Positions 45,194 to 53,599 of a stretch of 64,000 bases of DNA are shown here, in pieces. Within the stretch, counting starts at the first letter, position 1. Each line of letters starts with the position of its first letter. A model generated the notes under the pieces. That model was not told the origin of the DNA, did no database searches, and worked only from the letters and a program-made list of their open reading frames with translations. Source of the stretch: Rosettibacter sp964572725 (GTDB lineage: Bacteria > Bacteroidota > Ignavibacteria > Ignavibacteriales > Melioribacteraceae); the NCBI GenBank assembly GCA_964572725.1, contig CAZNFW010000014.1, forward strand, positions 1-64,000, written 5' to 3'. The position numbers were made by a program, and so were the translations under genes.

Positions 45194-45739
45194 ATGGCAA
45201 TATTACCAATAACTATTTATGGGAATAAGATTTTAAGACAAAAAGCCAGACCAGTTAAATCAATTTCCGATGATTTAATAAAAAAAATTAAAGATATGTT
45301 CGATACAATGCGAAATGCAAATGGAATTGGTCTTGCAGCAAATCAAGTCGGATTTACCGAGTCACTTTTTGTAATTGATTTAAAAGGTGTAGATGGTTAT
45401 GAAAAGTTCAAACCCGTTGTAATGATTAACCCTGAAATAATTTTACATTCTGATGAAACTGAAATATTAGAAGAAGGTTGTTTAAGTCTTCCTGGCTTAA
45501 GAGCTGAAGTGGAACGCCCAAGACAAATAAAAGTTAAGTTTATTGATACTGACGAAAATGAAGTTGAAATTGAAGCGGACGATTTATTCGCAAGGGTAAT
45601 CCTTCATGAATATGACCACTTAATTGGCAAATTAATTCCAGATAGAGTAGATGCAGAAATTAAAAAAAAGCTGCAGGATGAGTTAAGAAAGATTAAAAGA
45701 AAGGAAATTAAAATTGATTATCCTATTGTTGAAGATTAA
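45194..45739 (+). CDS. def: Peptide deformylase
   Basis: Metal-dependent hydrolase of 181 residues that removes the N-formyl group from new proteins. The three motifs are complete: GIGLAANQVG, EEGCLSLPG (Cys ligand) and ILHEYDHLIGKLI (His ligands and catalytic Glu). It starts one base after the preceding gene's stop. fmt, which adds the formyl group to Met-tRNA, is 23 bases downstream, the usual pairing. Confidence 0.96.
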   Translation: MAILPITIYGNKILRQKARPVKSISDDLIKKIKDMFDTMRNANGIGLAANQVGFTESLFVIDLKGVDGYEKFKPVVMINPEIILHSDETEILEEGCLSLPGLRAEVERPRQIKVKFIDTDENEVEIEADDLFARVILHEYDHLIGKLIPDRVDAEIKKKLQDELRKIKRKEIKIDYPIVED

Positions 45740-45762
45740 GTCTTATTTGTAAGGAGAGTGAT

Positions 45763-46665
45763 TTGAAAATTGTTTTTATGGGATCACCTGAATTTGCTAT
45801 CCCTTCTTTAGAAAAATTATTAAAAAGTAATCACTCAGTTGAATTAGTTGTTACTGCACCGGATAAAGAGCGTGGAAGAGGGAAAAAAATTTTACCAACT
45901 CCAGTTAAAGAATATGCACTCTCAAAAGGCTTAAATGTTTTATCGCCGCTTTCTTTGAAAGAAGAAAATTTTATTAATCAGCTCAAAGAAATTAAAGCAG
46001 ATTTGTTTGTAGTGGTTGCTTTTAGAATTCTTCCAAGAGAAGTTTTTATTATACCATCTAAAGGTTCATTTAATCTTCATGCATCTTTGCTGCCAAAGTA
46101 TAGAGGAGCTGCGCCAATTCAATGGGCTTTAATTAATGGAGAAAAAGAAACAGGTGTTACAACTTTTTTTCTCGAAGAAAGTGTGGATACTGGTAATATA
46201 ATTCTTCAGGAGAAAATTAAAATTGAGGACGAAGATAATTTTGGAACTCTTCATGATAAATTGATGAATCTGGGGGCAGATACAGTTTTAAAAACCGTTG
46301 AATTAATAGATTCAGGAAATTACCAATTAATAAAACAAGATGATTCATTATCATCCACTGCACCAAAAATTACGAAAGAACTTTGCAGAATTGATTGGTC
46401 AAAAAGTTCAAGAGAAATTCATAATCTTGTAAGAGGATTATCTCCATACCCCTGCGCTTTTTTTGAACATAATGGAAAAATTTATAAAGTATATAAAACA
46501 CAAATAGTTGAGAACATAATTTTAGAACAATCAAAAATTCATCAAACAAAAAAAGAAATATTTATCGGTACAAATAATGGAACAATTCAGATATTGGAAT
46601 TGCAAATGGAAGGCAGAAAAAGAATGACGGCAGAAGAATTTTTAAGAGGTTATTCTTTAATATAG
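45763..46665 (+). CDS. fmt: Methionyl-tRNA formyltransferase
   Basis: Enzyme of 300 residues that formylates initiator Met-tRNA using 10-formyl-tetrahydrofolate. MKIVFMGSPEFAIPSLEKLL opens it, and FNLHASLLPKYRGAAPIQ holds the catalytic Asn-His; the Asp is in EESVDTGNII. The C-terminal OB-like domain begins near 205. It starts with TTG behind AAGGAG, seven bases away. Confidence 0.96.
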   Translation: MKIVFMGSPEFAIPSLEKLLKSNHSVELVVTAPDKERGRGKKILPTPVKEYALSKGLNVLSPLSLKEENFINQLKEIKADLFVVVAFRILPREVFIIPSKGSFNLHASLLPKYRGAAPIQWALINGEKETGVTTFFLEESVDTGNIILQEKIKIEDEDNFGTLHDKLMNLGADTVLKTVELIDSGNYQLIKQDDSLSSTAPKITKELCRIDWSKSSREIHNLVRGLSPYPCAFFEHNGKIYKVYKTQIVENIILEQSKIHQTKKEIFIGTNNGTIQILELQMEGRKRMTAEEFLRGYSLI

Positions 46666-46704
46666 AATTTATCTTGAATAAAATTATAAATTAAATTCGG
46701 AGAA

Positions 46705-47685
46705 ATGATGCGAAATTTTTGTTATGATAATATTCTTGAAGCTATTGGAAGAACTCCAATTGTTAAATTAGGAAATATATCGAAAGGCTTGAAAGCCAAG
46801 ATTTATGCTAAACTTGAGTTTATGAATCCTGGAGGAAGCATAAAGGACAGAATTGCAAAGTATATGATTGAAAAAGCAGAAAGAGAAGGAAAGATAAAAC
46901 CTGGGGATACAATAATTGAAAATTCTTCCGGCAATACAGCAATGGGTCTGGCTATTGTTTGCAGACAAAAAGGATACAAATTAAAAATTGTAATTAGAGA
47001 TACAACGAGTAAAGAAAAAATTAAAATGCTTGAAATACTCGGAGTCGATGTGATTAAAGTTGATGCTTCTCTTCCTCCTGAACATCCTGAATCTTATAAC
47101 AATTATGCATACAACCTTGCAAAGAATGACCCTTCGCTTTACTACATCGACCAGCATAATAATCTTGATAACAATGAAGCTCACTATATGACAACCGGAC
47201 CAGAAATATGGGAACAAATGGAGGGCAGAGTTGATTATTTGATTGGAGCAATTGGTACCGGGGGAACAATTACAGGTGCTGGAAAATTTTTGAAAGAAAA
47301 AAATCCTGAAATTAAAGTAATTGGCATCGACCCTGTAGGTTCAATTTTTTATGAATACTTTAAAAACAAAAAACTTGTCAAACCATCAAAATATTTAATT
47401 GAAGGAATGGGTGATGAATTTTTAATAAAAACAGCACAACTCGATATTCTTGATGATATGTATCAGATAGATGATAAAAAAGCATTTGGATGGACAAAAA
47501 AATTAGCATACGAGGAAGGAATTATCGCAGGAGGTTCATCAGGAGCAAATGTCTGGGGAGCAGTTAAACTTGCTAAAGAAATTGACAGAGAAGTTAATAT
47601 TGTTACAATTATAAACGACAGCGGATATAAATATTTTTCTACAATTTATAATGATAACTGGCTTAAAGAAAATAATCTAACTTAA
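46705..47685 (+). CDS. Cystathionine beta-synthase / cysteine synthase-like enzyme
   Basis: PLP-dependent beta-replacement enzyme of 326 residues. The PLP lysine is in MNPGGSIKDRIA, the substrate loop is NSSGNTAMGLA, and the phosphate cup is GTGGTITGAG. Its closest style is the catalytic core of cystathionine beta-synthase (no CBS domains) or O-acetylserine sulfhydrylase. With the gamma-lyase/synthase gene downstream, reverse transsulfuration from homocysteine to cysteine is the likely path. Two ATGs occur in a row; the second, at 46708, has better spacing to GGAG. Confidence 0.88.
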   Translation: MMRNFCYDNILEAIGRTPIVKLGNISKGLKAKIYAKLEFMNPGGSIKDRIAKYMIEKAEREGKIKPGDTIIENSSGNTAMGLAIVCRQKGYKLKIVIRDTTSKEKIKMLEILGVDVIKVDASLPPEHPESYNNYAYNLAKNDPSLYYIDQHNNLDNNEAHYMTTGPEIWEQMEGRVDYLIGAIGTGGTITGAGKFLKEKNPEIKVIGIDPVGSIFYEYFKNKKLVKPSKYLIEGMGDEFLIKTAQLDILDDMYQIDDKKAFGWTKKLAYEEGIIAGGSSGANVWGAVKLAKEIDREVNIVTIINDSGYKYFSTIYNDNWLKENNLT

Positions 47686-47774
47686 TAATTTTATTCACAA
47701 AAAAGATTTATAAACATTCGATAGTTTCCCATCTTTCTTTTCTTTAATTTTCGTTAGAAAAATCGGAGGCTATT

Positions 47775-49088
47775 ATGGCTGCAAATGCCAAAAACAATAA
47801 GTACGATGAATCAAAGTATTCAATGGATACCCATTTAATTTATGGTAAGTATATTACTGATAAATGGGATTATTCACATCATGTAACAGCTCCAATTTCA
47901 TCTTCAACTACATTTCGGTTGGATTCTGTTGAAAGAGGTGCAGAAGGATTCATGAGGTTTGCACATACTCAAGAGTTTGGTGAAAAAGCTCCAATATTTA
48001 TTTACGACAGACTTGGTGAACCTAACAAAGATATGCTCGAAGAAAATTTAGCTTATGTTGAAAAAGGAGAAATGGCTGTTAGTTTTGCAAGTGGTATGGG
48101 CGCTATTTCAGCTGTCCTTGGTATTCTTACAAAATCGGGTGATGAAATAATCACTCATAATACACTTTATGGGTGTACACTTTCGTTATTAACTAATTGG
48201 TATCCAAGATATAATATTAAATGGAAACCAATTGATTTAACAAACTCACAAAATTTGTTTAATTACGTAACTGAAAAAACCAAAGTAGTTTATTTTGAAA
48301 CTCCTGCCAACCCAAATCTTCAGATAATTGATATTGAGGAAATTAGAAAAGTTGTTGATGAAATAAACAAAACAAGAAACGAAGAAAACAAAATTCAAAT
48401 AGTTATTGATAACACATTTGCTACACCATTCTGCCAAAGACCACTTGAACTTGGGGCAGACTTTGTGGTTCATTCTCTTACTAAAGGTATTGGAGGTTTT
48501 GGAACTGATATGGGTGGAATTGTAATTGGGAAAAAGAAATATCAGGATATTTTACAGCTTTACAGAAAAGATTTTGGTGGTGTTCTTAATCCTAAAAGTG
48601 CATGGTCAATATTAACTTATGGTCTGCCCACTTTGCCAATTCGATTAAGACAGCAGATTAATTCAGCTACAAAAATAGCAGAATACTTAAGTTCACACCC
48701 TAAAATTGAATTTGTTAATTACCCTGGTCTGCCGGCTTTTAAATTTTATGAGGTTGCAAAAAAACAGATGAAAGATTTCAACGGAAATTTTGCCCCGGGC
48801 AGCTTAATTTACTTTGTAATAAAAGGGAATAACCCGGCAGAAAGTAAAGAAAATGGAAGAAAATTTATGGACTATGCAGCTGAATATGCTTACACAATGA
48901 CTCTTGCAGTTAGCCTTGGACATACTCGTACTTTGCTTGAACATCCGGCTTCGATGACTCATTCTGTTGTTCCGCCTGAAGAACTTGCAGACAGAGGAAT
49001 TGATGCTGGTGGAATTAGACTTGCAGTTGGTCTTGAAAATCCTGATGATATTATTTATGATCTTGAACAATGCTTGAAAATAGTTTAA
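47775..49088 (+). CDS. Cys/Met metabolism PLP enzyme (cystathionine gamma-synthase/lyase family)
   Basis: PLP enzyme of 437 residues of the cystathionine gamma-synthase/gamma-lyase/methionine gamma-lyase family. The PLP lysine lies in HSLTKGIGGFGTDMGG, YFETPANPNLQIIDI and VIDNTFATPFCQRPLELGAD form the cofactor site, and LGHTRTLLEHPASMTHS is the C-terminal family signature. It is somewhat longer than the usual 390-400 residues because of an N-terminal extension. Next to the beta-synthase-like gene it most likely completes cysteine-methionine interconversion. Which reaction it runs (synthase, lyase or sulfhydrylase) is not decidable here. Confidence 0.88.
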   Translation: MAANAKNNKYDESKYSMDTHLIYGKYITDKWDYSHHVTAPISSSTTFRLDSVERGAEGFMRFAHTQEFGEKAPIFIYDRLGEPNKDMLEENLAYVEKGEMAVSFASGMGAISAVLGILTKSGDEIITHNTLYGCTLSLLTNWYPRYNIKWKPIDLTNSQNLFNYVTEKTKVVYFETPANPNLQIIDIEEIRKVVDEINKTRNEENKIQIVIDNTFATPFCQRPLELGADFVVHSLTKGIGGFGTDMGGIVIGKKKYQDILQLYRKDFGGVLNPKSAWSILTYGLPTLPIRLRQQINSATKIAEYLSSHPKIEFVNYPGLPAFKFYEVAKKQMKDFNGNFAPGSLIYFVIKGNNPAESKENGRKFMDYAAEYAYTMTLAVSLGHTRTLLEHPASMTHSVVPPEELADRGIDAGGIRLAVGLENPDDIIYDLEQCLKIV

Positions 49089-49115
49089 TTAATTTTACCT
49101 GATTCTGTTTGTGAA

Positions 49116-49856
49116 ATGTTAAAGATTATTCAGAGCTGTTTATTTAAAAAATTTCCAGAAATTATTTTTGGATTTTCTACTAAAATTGGTCTTAACAGAA
49201 AAGAACCTTATTATTTTAATATGTCTTATTCTGTTGGCGATAACAAAGAAATTGTTGAAGAAAATAGAAAGGAATTTTTTGAAAAACTTGGTTTAAATTC
49301 TTCGAATATTGCTTATCAAAAACAAATACACAGTGATATTGTAAAAATTATTGATAAGCCGGGTTATGCAGGTATAAGCGATGCACTAATAACTCAAATT
49401 CCAGGAATTGCCCTGGCTATTTCTTCTGCCGACTGTCCTGCTATTTTTATATTTGATTCAAAAAATAAAATTGTAGCTGCTGTTCATTCAGGGTGGAAGG
49501 GAACTCATAAAAAAATTCTTCAGAAAACTCTTCGTATGATGTTTGAATGTTTTCATTCTGAACCTGAAAATTTATTTGCCTACATTGCACCATCAATATC
49601 GCAAAAGAATTATGAAGTTAAAGATGATGTTTCTTCGTTATTCGATTCAAAGTATTTAAAGAATATTGATGATAAAATTTTTCTCGACTTAAAAAAAGTA
49701 AATCATGATATTCTTATTGAAAACGGAATGCCTGATGAACAAATTGAAATTTCAGAACTATGTTCTTATGAAGAAAAAGATTTGCTTCATTCTTACAGAC
49801 GTGATGGCAAATTTTCTGGCAGAGCATTAGGATTAATTGCCATGAGAGAAATTTGA
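49116..49856 (+). CDS. pgeF: PgeF/YfiH multicopper-type peptidoglycan editing factor
   Basis: Laccase-domain (DUF152) protein of 246 residues. Members edit peptidoglycan precursors by removing mis-added serine, and related proteins cleave purine nucleosides. Metal residues are in AYQKQIHSDIV, ISSADCPAIFIFD and AVHSGWKGTHKKI; the C-terminal SYRRDGKFSGRALGLIAM is typical. The start has no strong ribosome site. The stop overlaps the next gene by one base (TGATG). Confidence 0.9.
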   Translation: MLKIIQSCLFKKFPEIIFGFSTKIGLNRKEPYYFNMSYSVGDNKEIVEENRKEFFEKLGLNSSNIAYQKQIHSDIVKIIDKPGYAGISDALITQIPGIALAISSADCPAIFIFDSKNKIVAAVHSGWKGTHKKILQKTLRMMFECFHSEPENLFAYIAPSISQKNYEVKDDVSSLFDSKYLKNIDDKIFLDLKKVNHDILIENGMPDEQIEISELCSYEEKDLLHSYRRDGKFSGRALGLIAMREI

Positions 49857-50764
49857 TGGCTTCAGAAAATTTTAAAATAATATCTGGTTATATTTTAATC
49901 TGTTTGATATGGGGTTCAACATGGCTTGCAATTCGAATTGGATTGGATTCTTTAACACCAATTTTTTCAGCAGGAATAAGATTTGTTTTGGCTTCTATTT
50001 TCATTTATATTATTATGAAATTCAATAAAATTGAGCTCCAGAAAGATTCATTATCATTAAAATTATATTTTATTCTTTCACTGTTTTCCTTTACAATTCC
50101 ATTTGGGTTAGTTTATTGGGCAGAACAATTTATTCCATCGGGTTTAGCTTCAATTTTGTTTGCAATGCTTCCTTTTGGTGTAATAATTTTTTCTCTGCTT
50201 GCTTTTAAGAATTATAAAGTAACATTTAATCAACTTGTTGGTGTATTTTTAGGTTTTGCTGGGATAGTTGTCATATTTTCTGAAAATCTTAAATTCCATT
50301 TATCGGATTATTTCTGGGGAACATTAGCTGTATTGCTCAGCGCATTTATGCAGGCATTAATTGCTGTTATTATTAAAAAATATGGAAAACACTTAAATCC
50401 ACTTTCAATGAATTTTTTGCCTTTATTATTTTCTGGATTCATAATGATTATTACAGCATTTGTTTTTGAAAATTCTTCTGTCTGGAAATTTGATTATAAG
50501 GCAATTGGCTCAATACTTTTTCTTTCATTTTTTGGAACAGTAATTACTTTTACAACTTATTACTGGCTACTTAAAAGAATGAATATTGTTATATTGTCAC
50601 TTTCTTCTTTCATAACACCAATTGTTGCAGTAATACTTGGATGGTTAATATTAGATGAGTCCTTATCGAGTCATACAATTTTTGGTAGCTCATTAGTGCT
50701 TATAGGAATTTTATTTGCTAATTTTAGAGGGTTGATAAAATATTTTGAAGTAAAAAAAATTTAA
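49856..50764 (+). CDS. EamA/DMT-family transporter
   Basis: Inner-membrane transporter of about 302 residues with ten predicted helices in two EamA repeats. The first repeat starts with IWGSTWLAIRIGLDSLTPIF and the second contains GTLAVLLSAFMQALIAVIIKK. Members export amino acids, nucleosides or other small metabolites; the substrate is unknown. I start at ATG overlapping the pgeF stop; a TTG one codon earlier also exists. folB starts in the stop codon (TAATG). Confidence 0.9.
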   Translation: MASENFKIISGYILICLIWGSTWLAIRIGLDSLTPIFSAGIRFVLASIFIYIIMKFNKIELQKDSLSLKLYFILSLFSFTIPFGLVYWAEQFIPSGLASILFAMLPFGVIIFSLLAFKNYKVTFNQLVGVFLGFAGIVVIFSENLKFHLSDYFWGTLAVLLSAFMQALIAVIIKKYGKHLNPLSMNFLPLLFSGFIMIITAFVFENSSVWKFDYKAIGSILFLSFFGTVITFTTYYWLLKRMNIVILSLSSFITPIVAVILGWLILDESLSSHTIFGSSLVLIGILFANFRGLIKYFEVKKI

Positions 50765-51138
50765 TGAGTATGATAAATATTATCAAAATAAAAAATGCAA
50801 GCTTTTATGCATATCATGGAGCATTAAAAGAAGAACAAAATATTGGCGGCAGATTTGAAGCCGATGTAGATATTTACACAGATTTTTCAAAAGCAGCAGA
50901 AAAAGATGACCTGAAACTTACTATTAATTACGATGAAGTTTATAAATTTATTAAAGAAATAGTTCACCATAAAAAATTATATTTAATTGAAACTCTTGCA
51001 ACTACAATTGCAAATGAACTTCTAAAAAAATATCCTGCAATTCAAAAAATTGCTGTTAGAGTCCGCAAACATAATGTACCTGTTGGCGGAGTGCTTGATT
51101 ATGTAGAAGCGGAGGTAATAAAAGAAAATGGTGAATAA
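50764..51138 (+). CDS. folB: Dihydroneopterin aldolase
   Basis: Folate-pathway enzyme of 124 residues that splits dihydroneopterin into 6-hydroxymethyl-dihydropterin and glycolaldehyde. FYAYHGALKEEQNIGGRFEA holds the catalytic Glu, and VRVRKHNVPVGGVLDYVEAE the catalytic Lys. The gene overlaps folK by 11 bases, which places two consecutive steps together. The product feeds FolK directly. Confidence 0.94.
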   Translation: MSMINIIKIKNASFYAYHGALKEEQNIGGRFEADVDIYTDFSKAAEKDDLKLTINYDEVYKFIKEIVHHKKLYLIETLATTIANELLKKYPAIQKIAVRVRKHNVPVGGVLDYVEAEVIKENGE

Positions 51139-51631
51139 TATTTTCCTTGGTTTAGGTTCTAATAAAGGAGACCGTTTATATTATCTTCGTGCAGCTGTAA
51201 AAAAAATTCATGGTTATGAAAGCTGCAAAGTTCTTGCTGCATCCTCAATTTATGAATCAAAACCCTATGGAAATCCAAATCAGGAAAATTTTTATAATGC
51301 AGTAATTGAAATTGATACTGGACTCGGAGTTATTGGTTTGTATAATTTTTTAAAGAATATCGAAAAAGAACTTGGAAGAAAAGAATCATCAGAAAAATGG
51401 GGACCAAGAGAAATAGATATTGATATTCTCTTCCTTAATACTTTAATTTATGAAACAGATGATTTGATTATTCCTCATCCCGAAGTTTATAAAAGAGATT
51501 TTGCATTGATTCCGTTGATTGAAATAGCTCCGGATTTTATTCCACCCGGACAAAAGAAAAAAATTCGAGAATTAGATTTATCAAATATTGAAAAAAATAT
51601 AATTGGTAAATTAGATTGCTCACTAATTTAA
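51128..51631 (+). CDS. folK: 6-hydroxymethyl-dihydropterin pyrophosphokinase
   Basis: Enzyme of 167 residues that transfers pyrophosphate from ATP to 6-hydroxymethyl-dihydropterin. NIFLGLGSNKGDRLYYLRAA, KWGPREIDIDILFLN (metal-binding Asp pair) and LIIPHPEVYKRDFALIPL are the diagnostic motifs. It follows folB with overlap and is not fused, unlike in some lineages. folP is not present nearby. Confidence 0.95.
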   Translation: MVNNIFLGLGSNKGDRLYYLRAAVKKIHGYESCKVLAASSIYESKPYGNPNQENFYNAVIEIDTGLGVIGLYNFLKNIEKELGRKESSEKWGPREIDIDILFLNTLIYETDDLIIPHPEVYKRDFALIPLIEIAPDFIPPGQKKKIRELDLSNIEKNIIGKLDCSLI

Positions 51632-51639
51632 TTAATACC

Positions 51640-52284
51640 GTGAAAGAACTTAGATATATCGCAATCGAAGGTGTTATTGGCGCTGGCAAAACAAGTCTGG
51701 CAATGAAACTTTCAGAAAAATTACGCGCCAGTCTTATTCTTGAAGAATTTCAAGAAAATCCTTTTCTCGAAAAATTTTATGAAAACAGACGCAAGTATGC
51801 TTTCCAAACCCAAATATTTTTTCTGATTAGCCGCTATCAACAACTTCAAAAATTAAATCAACCTGATTTGTTTAATCATTATATTGTTTCTGATTATATT
51901 TTTGATAAGGATAGAATATTTGCTTACCTGAATCTTTCCGGTGAAGAACTAAAACTTTATGATACTCTTTTCCCTTTGCTGACACGTAATATTCAAAAAC
52001 CAGATTTGGTAATTTATCTTCAATCAAGCATTGACAGATTAATGCAGAATATAAAACTTCGTGGAAGAGCATTCGAAAAAAATTTAACAAGAGCTTATCT
52101 TGCAGAACTTTCTGAAGCTTATAATGATTTTTTCTTTAAGTATAATGAAACTCCATTATTAATCGTAAATACAACAGAGATTGATTTTATTAATCGAGAA
52201 GAAGATTTTAATGAACTTTATAAACAAATATTTCGTGACGACAGAGGATTCATAGAATATTTCAACCCAGAAGCAAGGAAATGA
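51640..52284 (+). CDS. Deoxynucleoside kinase (dNK family)
   Basis: Salvage kinase of about 214 residues that phosphorylates deoxynucleosides. The P-loop is AIEGVIGAGKTSLAMKL. The DRS-like region is SDYIFDKDRIFAYLNL, the lid segment is LRGRAFEKNLTRAYLAEL, and YLQSSIDRLMQNI lies between them. Start is uncertain: the GTG chosen here begins VKELRYIAIEG, while a TTG eight codons earlier overlaps folK; neither has a good ribosome site. Deoxyadenosine or deoxyguanosine kinase is the likely activity. Confidence 0.88.
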   Translation: MKELRYIAIEGVIGAGKTSLAMKLSEKLRASLILEEFQENPFLEKFYENRRKYAFQTQIFFLISRYQQLQKLNQPDLFNHYIVSDYIFDKDRIFAYLNLSGEELKLYDTLFPLLTRNIQKPDLVIYLQSSIDRLMQNIKLRGRAFEKNLTRAYLAELSEAYNDFFFKYNETPLLIVNTTEIDFINREEDFNELYKQIFRDDRGFIEYFNPEARK

Positions 52285-52288
52285 AATT

Positions 52289-52492
52289 ATGATACGTTTA
52301 ATAATCTGGTTTATATTAATATTTATTATTTTCAAGATAGTTAGAATGATAAAAGCAGCATTATCATCGGATTACAAATCAGAAAATGAAATCAATAAAA
52401 AAAAGACTAATTCGAAATACAGTATAAAAGACGAAGACATTATCGAAGCAAAATTTGAAGATATTGTTCCAAAAGATAGTTCAAAAAGTTGA
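52289..52492 (+). CDS. Small membrane protein of unknown function (67 aa)
   Basis: Short protein with one N-terminal membrane helix (LIIWFILIFIIFKIVRMI) and a charged cytoplasmic tail ending in KDEDIIEAKFEDI. This pattern of a helix plus an acidic tail is often seen in small conserved proteins of the group, but I cannot name a family. It starts four bases after the kinase stop and ends six bases before the glycosyltransferase start, so it is part of the operon. Confidence 0.65.
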   Translation: MIRLIIWFILIFIIFKIVRMIKAALSSDYKSENEINKKKTNSKYSIKDEDIIEAKFEDIVPKDSSKS

Positions 52493-52498
52493 TTCTAA

Positions 52499-53599
52499 AT
52501 GTCCCATCAAAATTTATTTTTGAAATTATTAATTGATTTTTTGCGCAATAATTTTTCTGAGAAAGAAGAACACGATTACATTCTCGATAATCCAAAAAGT
52601 TTTTTAATTGTACGCCAGCATAATCAATTTGGTGATATGCTTGCAAGCACTTCATTGCTAAGAGCAATAAAAGAAAAATATCCGGAATCTAAAATCACTT
52701 TGATTGCAAGTCCTGAAAATTACTTCGCTGTTACAAAAAATAATTTAATAGATGAATTATTTGTTTTCAATAAAAAGAAATTATATAACATTTTTTACTT
52801 ACTGCATTTAATCAAGATTTTGAAAAAAAAATATGATGTTGCAATTGTACCTGCAACGGTAGCTGTTTCAAAAACAAGCTGCATATTGGCAGCATTGTCA
52901 AAATCAAGAATAAAAATTGGTCCTGCTTCGTTAGACAATAATGAAAATCCACTCTCATTTTTGTTTAATTATAGAATTAATTTGAACTGGAAGAAAAATC
53001 CTGATGCTCATGTATCTGATTTTATTCTCGAAATCATTAAACCATTTGGAATTACAACAAAGAACTTCCGCCCGCATATAATATTTACAAAAGAAGATGA
53101 AAATGAAGTAAATAAATTTATCTCCAAAATGAATTTATCTGATTTTGAATATTTAATTGGTTTTCATGCAGGAGCAGGAAAACCACAAAATAGATGGCCT
53201 CTTGATAAGTTTATTAATTTAATTTATTTGCTTAATGAGAGCTATAAAATTAAAATCTATTTTACTGGCAGCTATGCTGATATGAATGAAATTGCTTACA
53301 TAAAGAAAAAGTTAAAGATAAATGCAAAATATTTTCTGGATAGGCCCATACCACAACTTGCTGCATTAATATCAAAAAGTGATTTATTTATTACAAATGA
53401 TACAGGTGTAATGCATGTTGCTGGTGCAACTAATACACCACAAATTTCAATATTTGGTCCAACTAATCCTTTCAATTGGGCACCTGTTGGCGAAGAAAAA
53501 TATTTTATAAGAAAATCAGATTTAATTTCTGATGTTTCTGAAGAAGATGTATTTAATATTTGCAAATTAATTCTGGATAAAAGAAAGAAAAAAATATGA
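52499..53599 (+). CDS. Glycosyltransferase family 9 (heptosyltransferase-like)
   Basis: Enzyme of 366 residues like the ADP-heptose:LPS heptosyltransferases. RQHNQFGDMLASTSLLRAIK is the N-terminal acceptor site, IGFHAGAGKPQNRWPLDKF starts the nucleotide-sugar domain, and TNDTGVMHVAGATNTPQISI is the GT9 donor signature, followed by FGPTNPFNWAP. It would add a sugar to the LPS core or another envelope glycan at the inner membrane. The stop overlaps ppx (ATGA). Confidence 0.9.
   Translation: MSHQNLFLKLLIDFLRNNFSEKEEHDYILDNPKSFLIVRQHNQFGDMLASTSLLRAIKEKYPESKITLIASPENYFAVTKNNLIDELFVFNKKKLYNIFYLLHLIKILKKKYDVAIVPATVAVSKTSCILAALSKSRIKIGPASLDNNENPLSFLFNYRINLNWKKNPDAHVSDFILEIIKPFGITTKNFRPHIIFTKEDENEVNKFISKMNLSDFEYLIGFHAGAGKPQNRWPLDKFINLIYLLNESYKIKIYFTGSYADMNEIAYIKKKLKINAKYFLDRPIPQLAALISKSDLFITNDTGVMHVAGATNTPQISIFGPTNPFNWAPVGEEKYFIRKSDLISDVSEEDVFNICKLILDKRKKKI

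Noticed and set aside
47054..47269. Cys- and Gln-rich short frames opposite the PLP enzyme genes.
   Set aside because: They lack ribosome sites and family similarity and lie opposite fully conserved enzyme genes.
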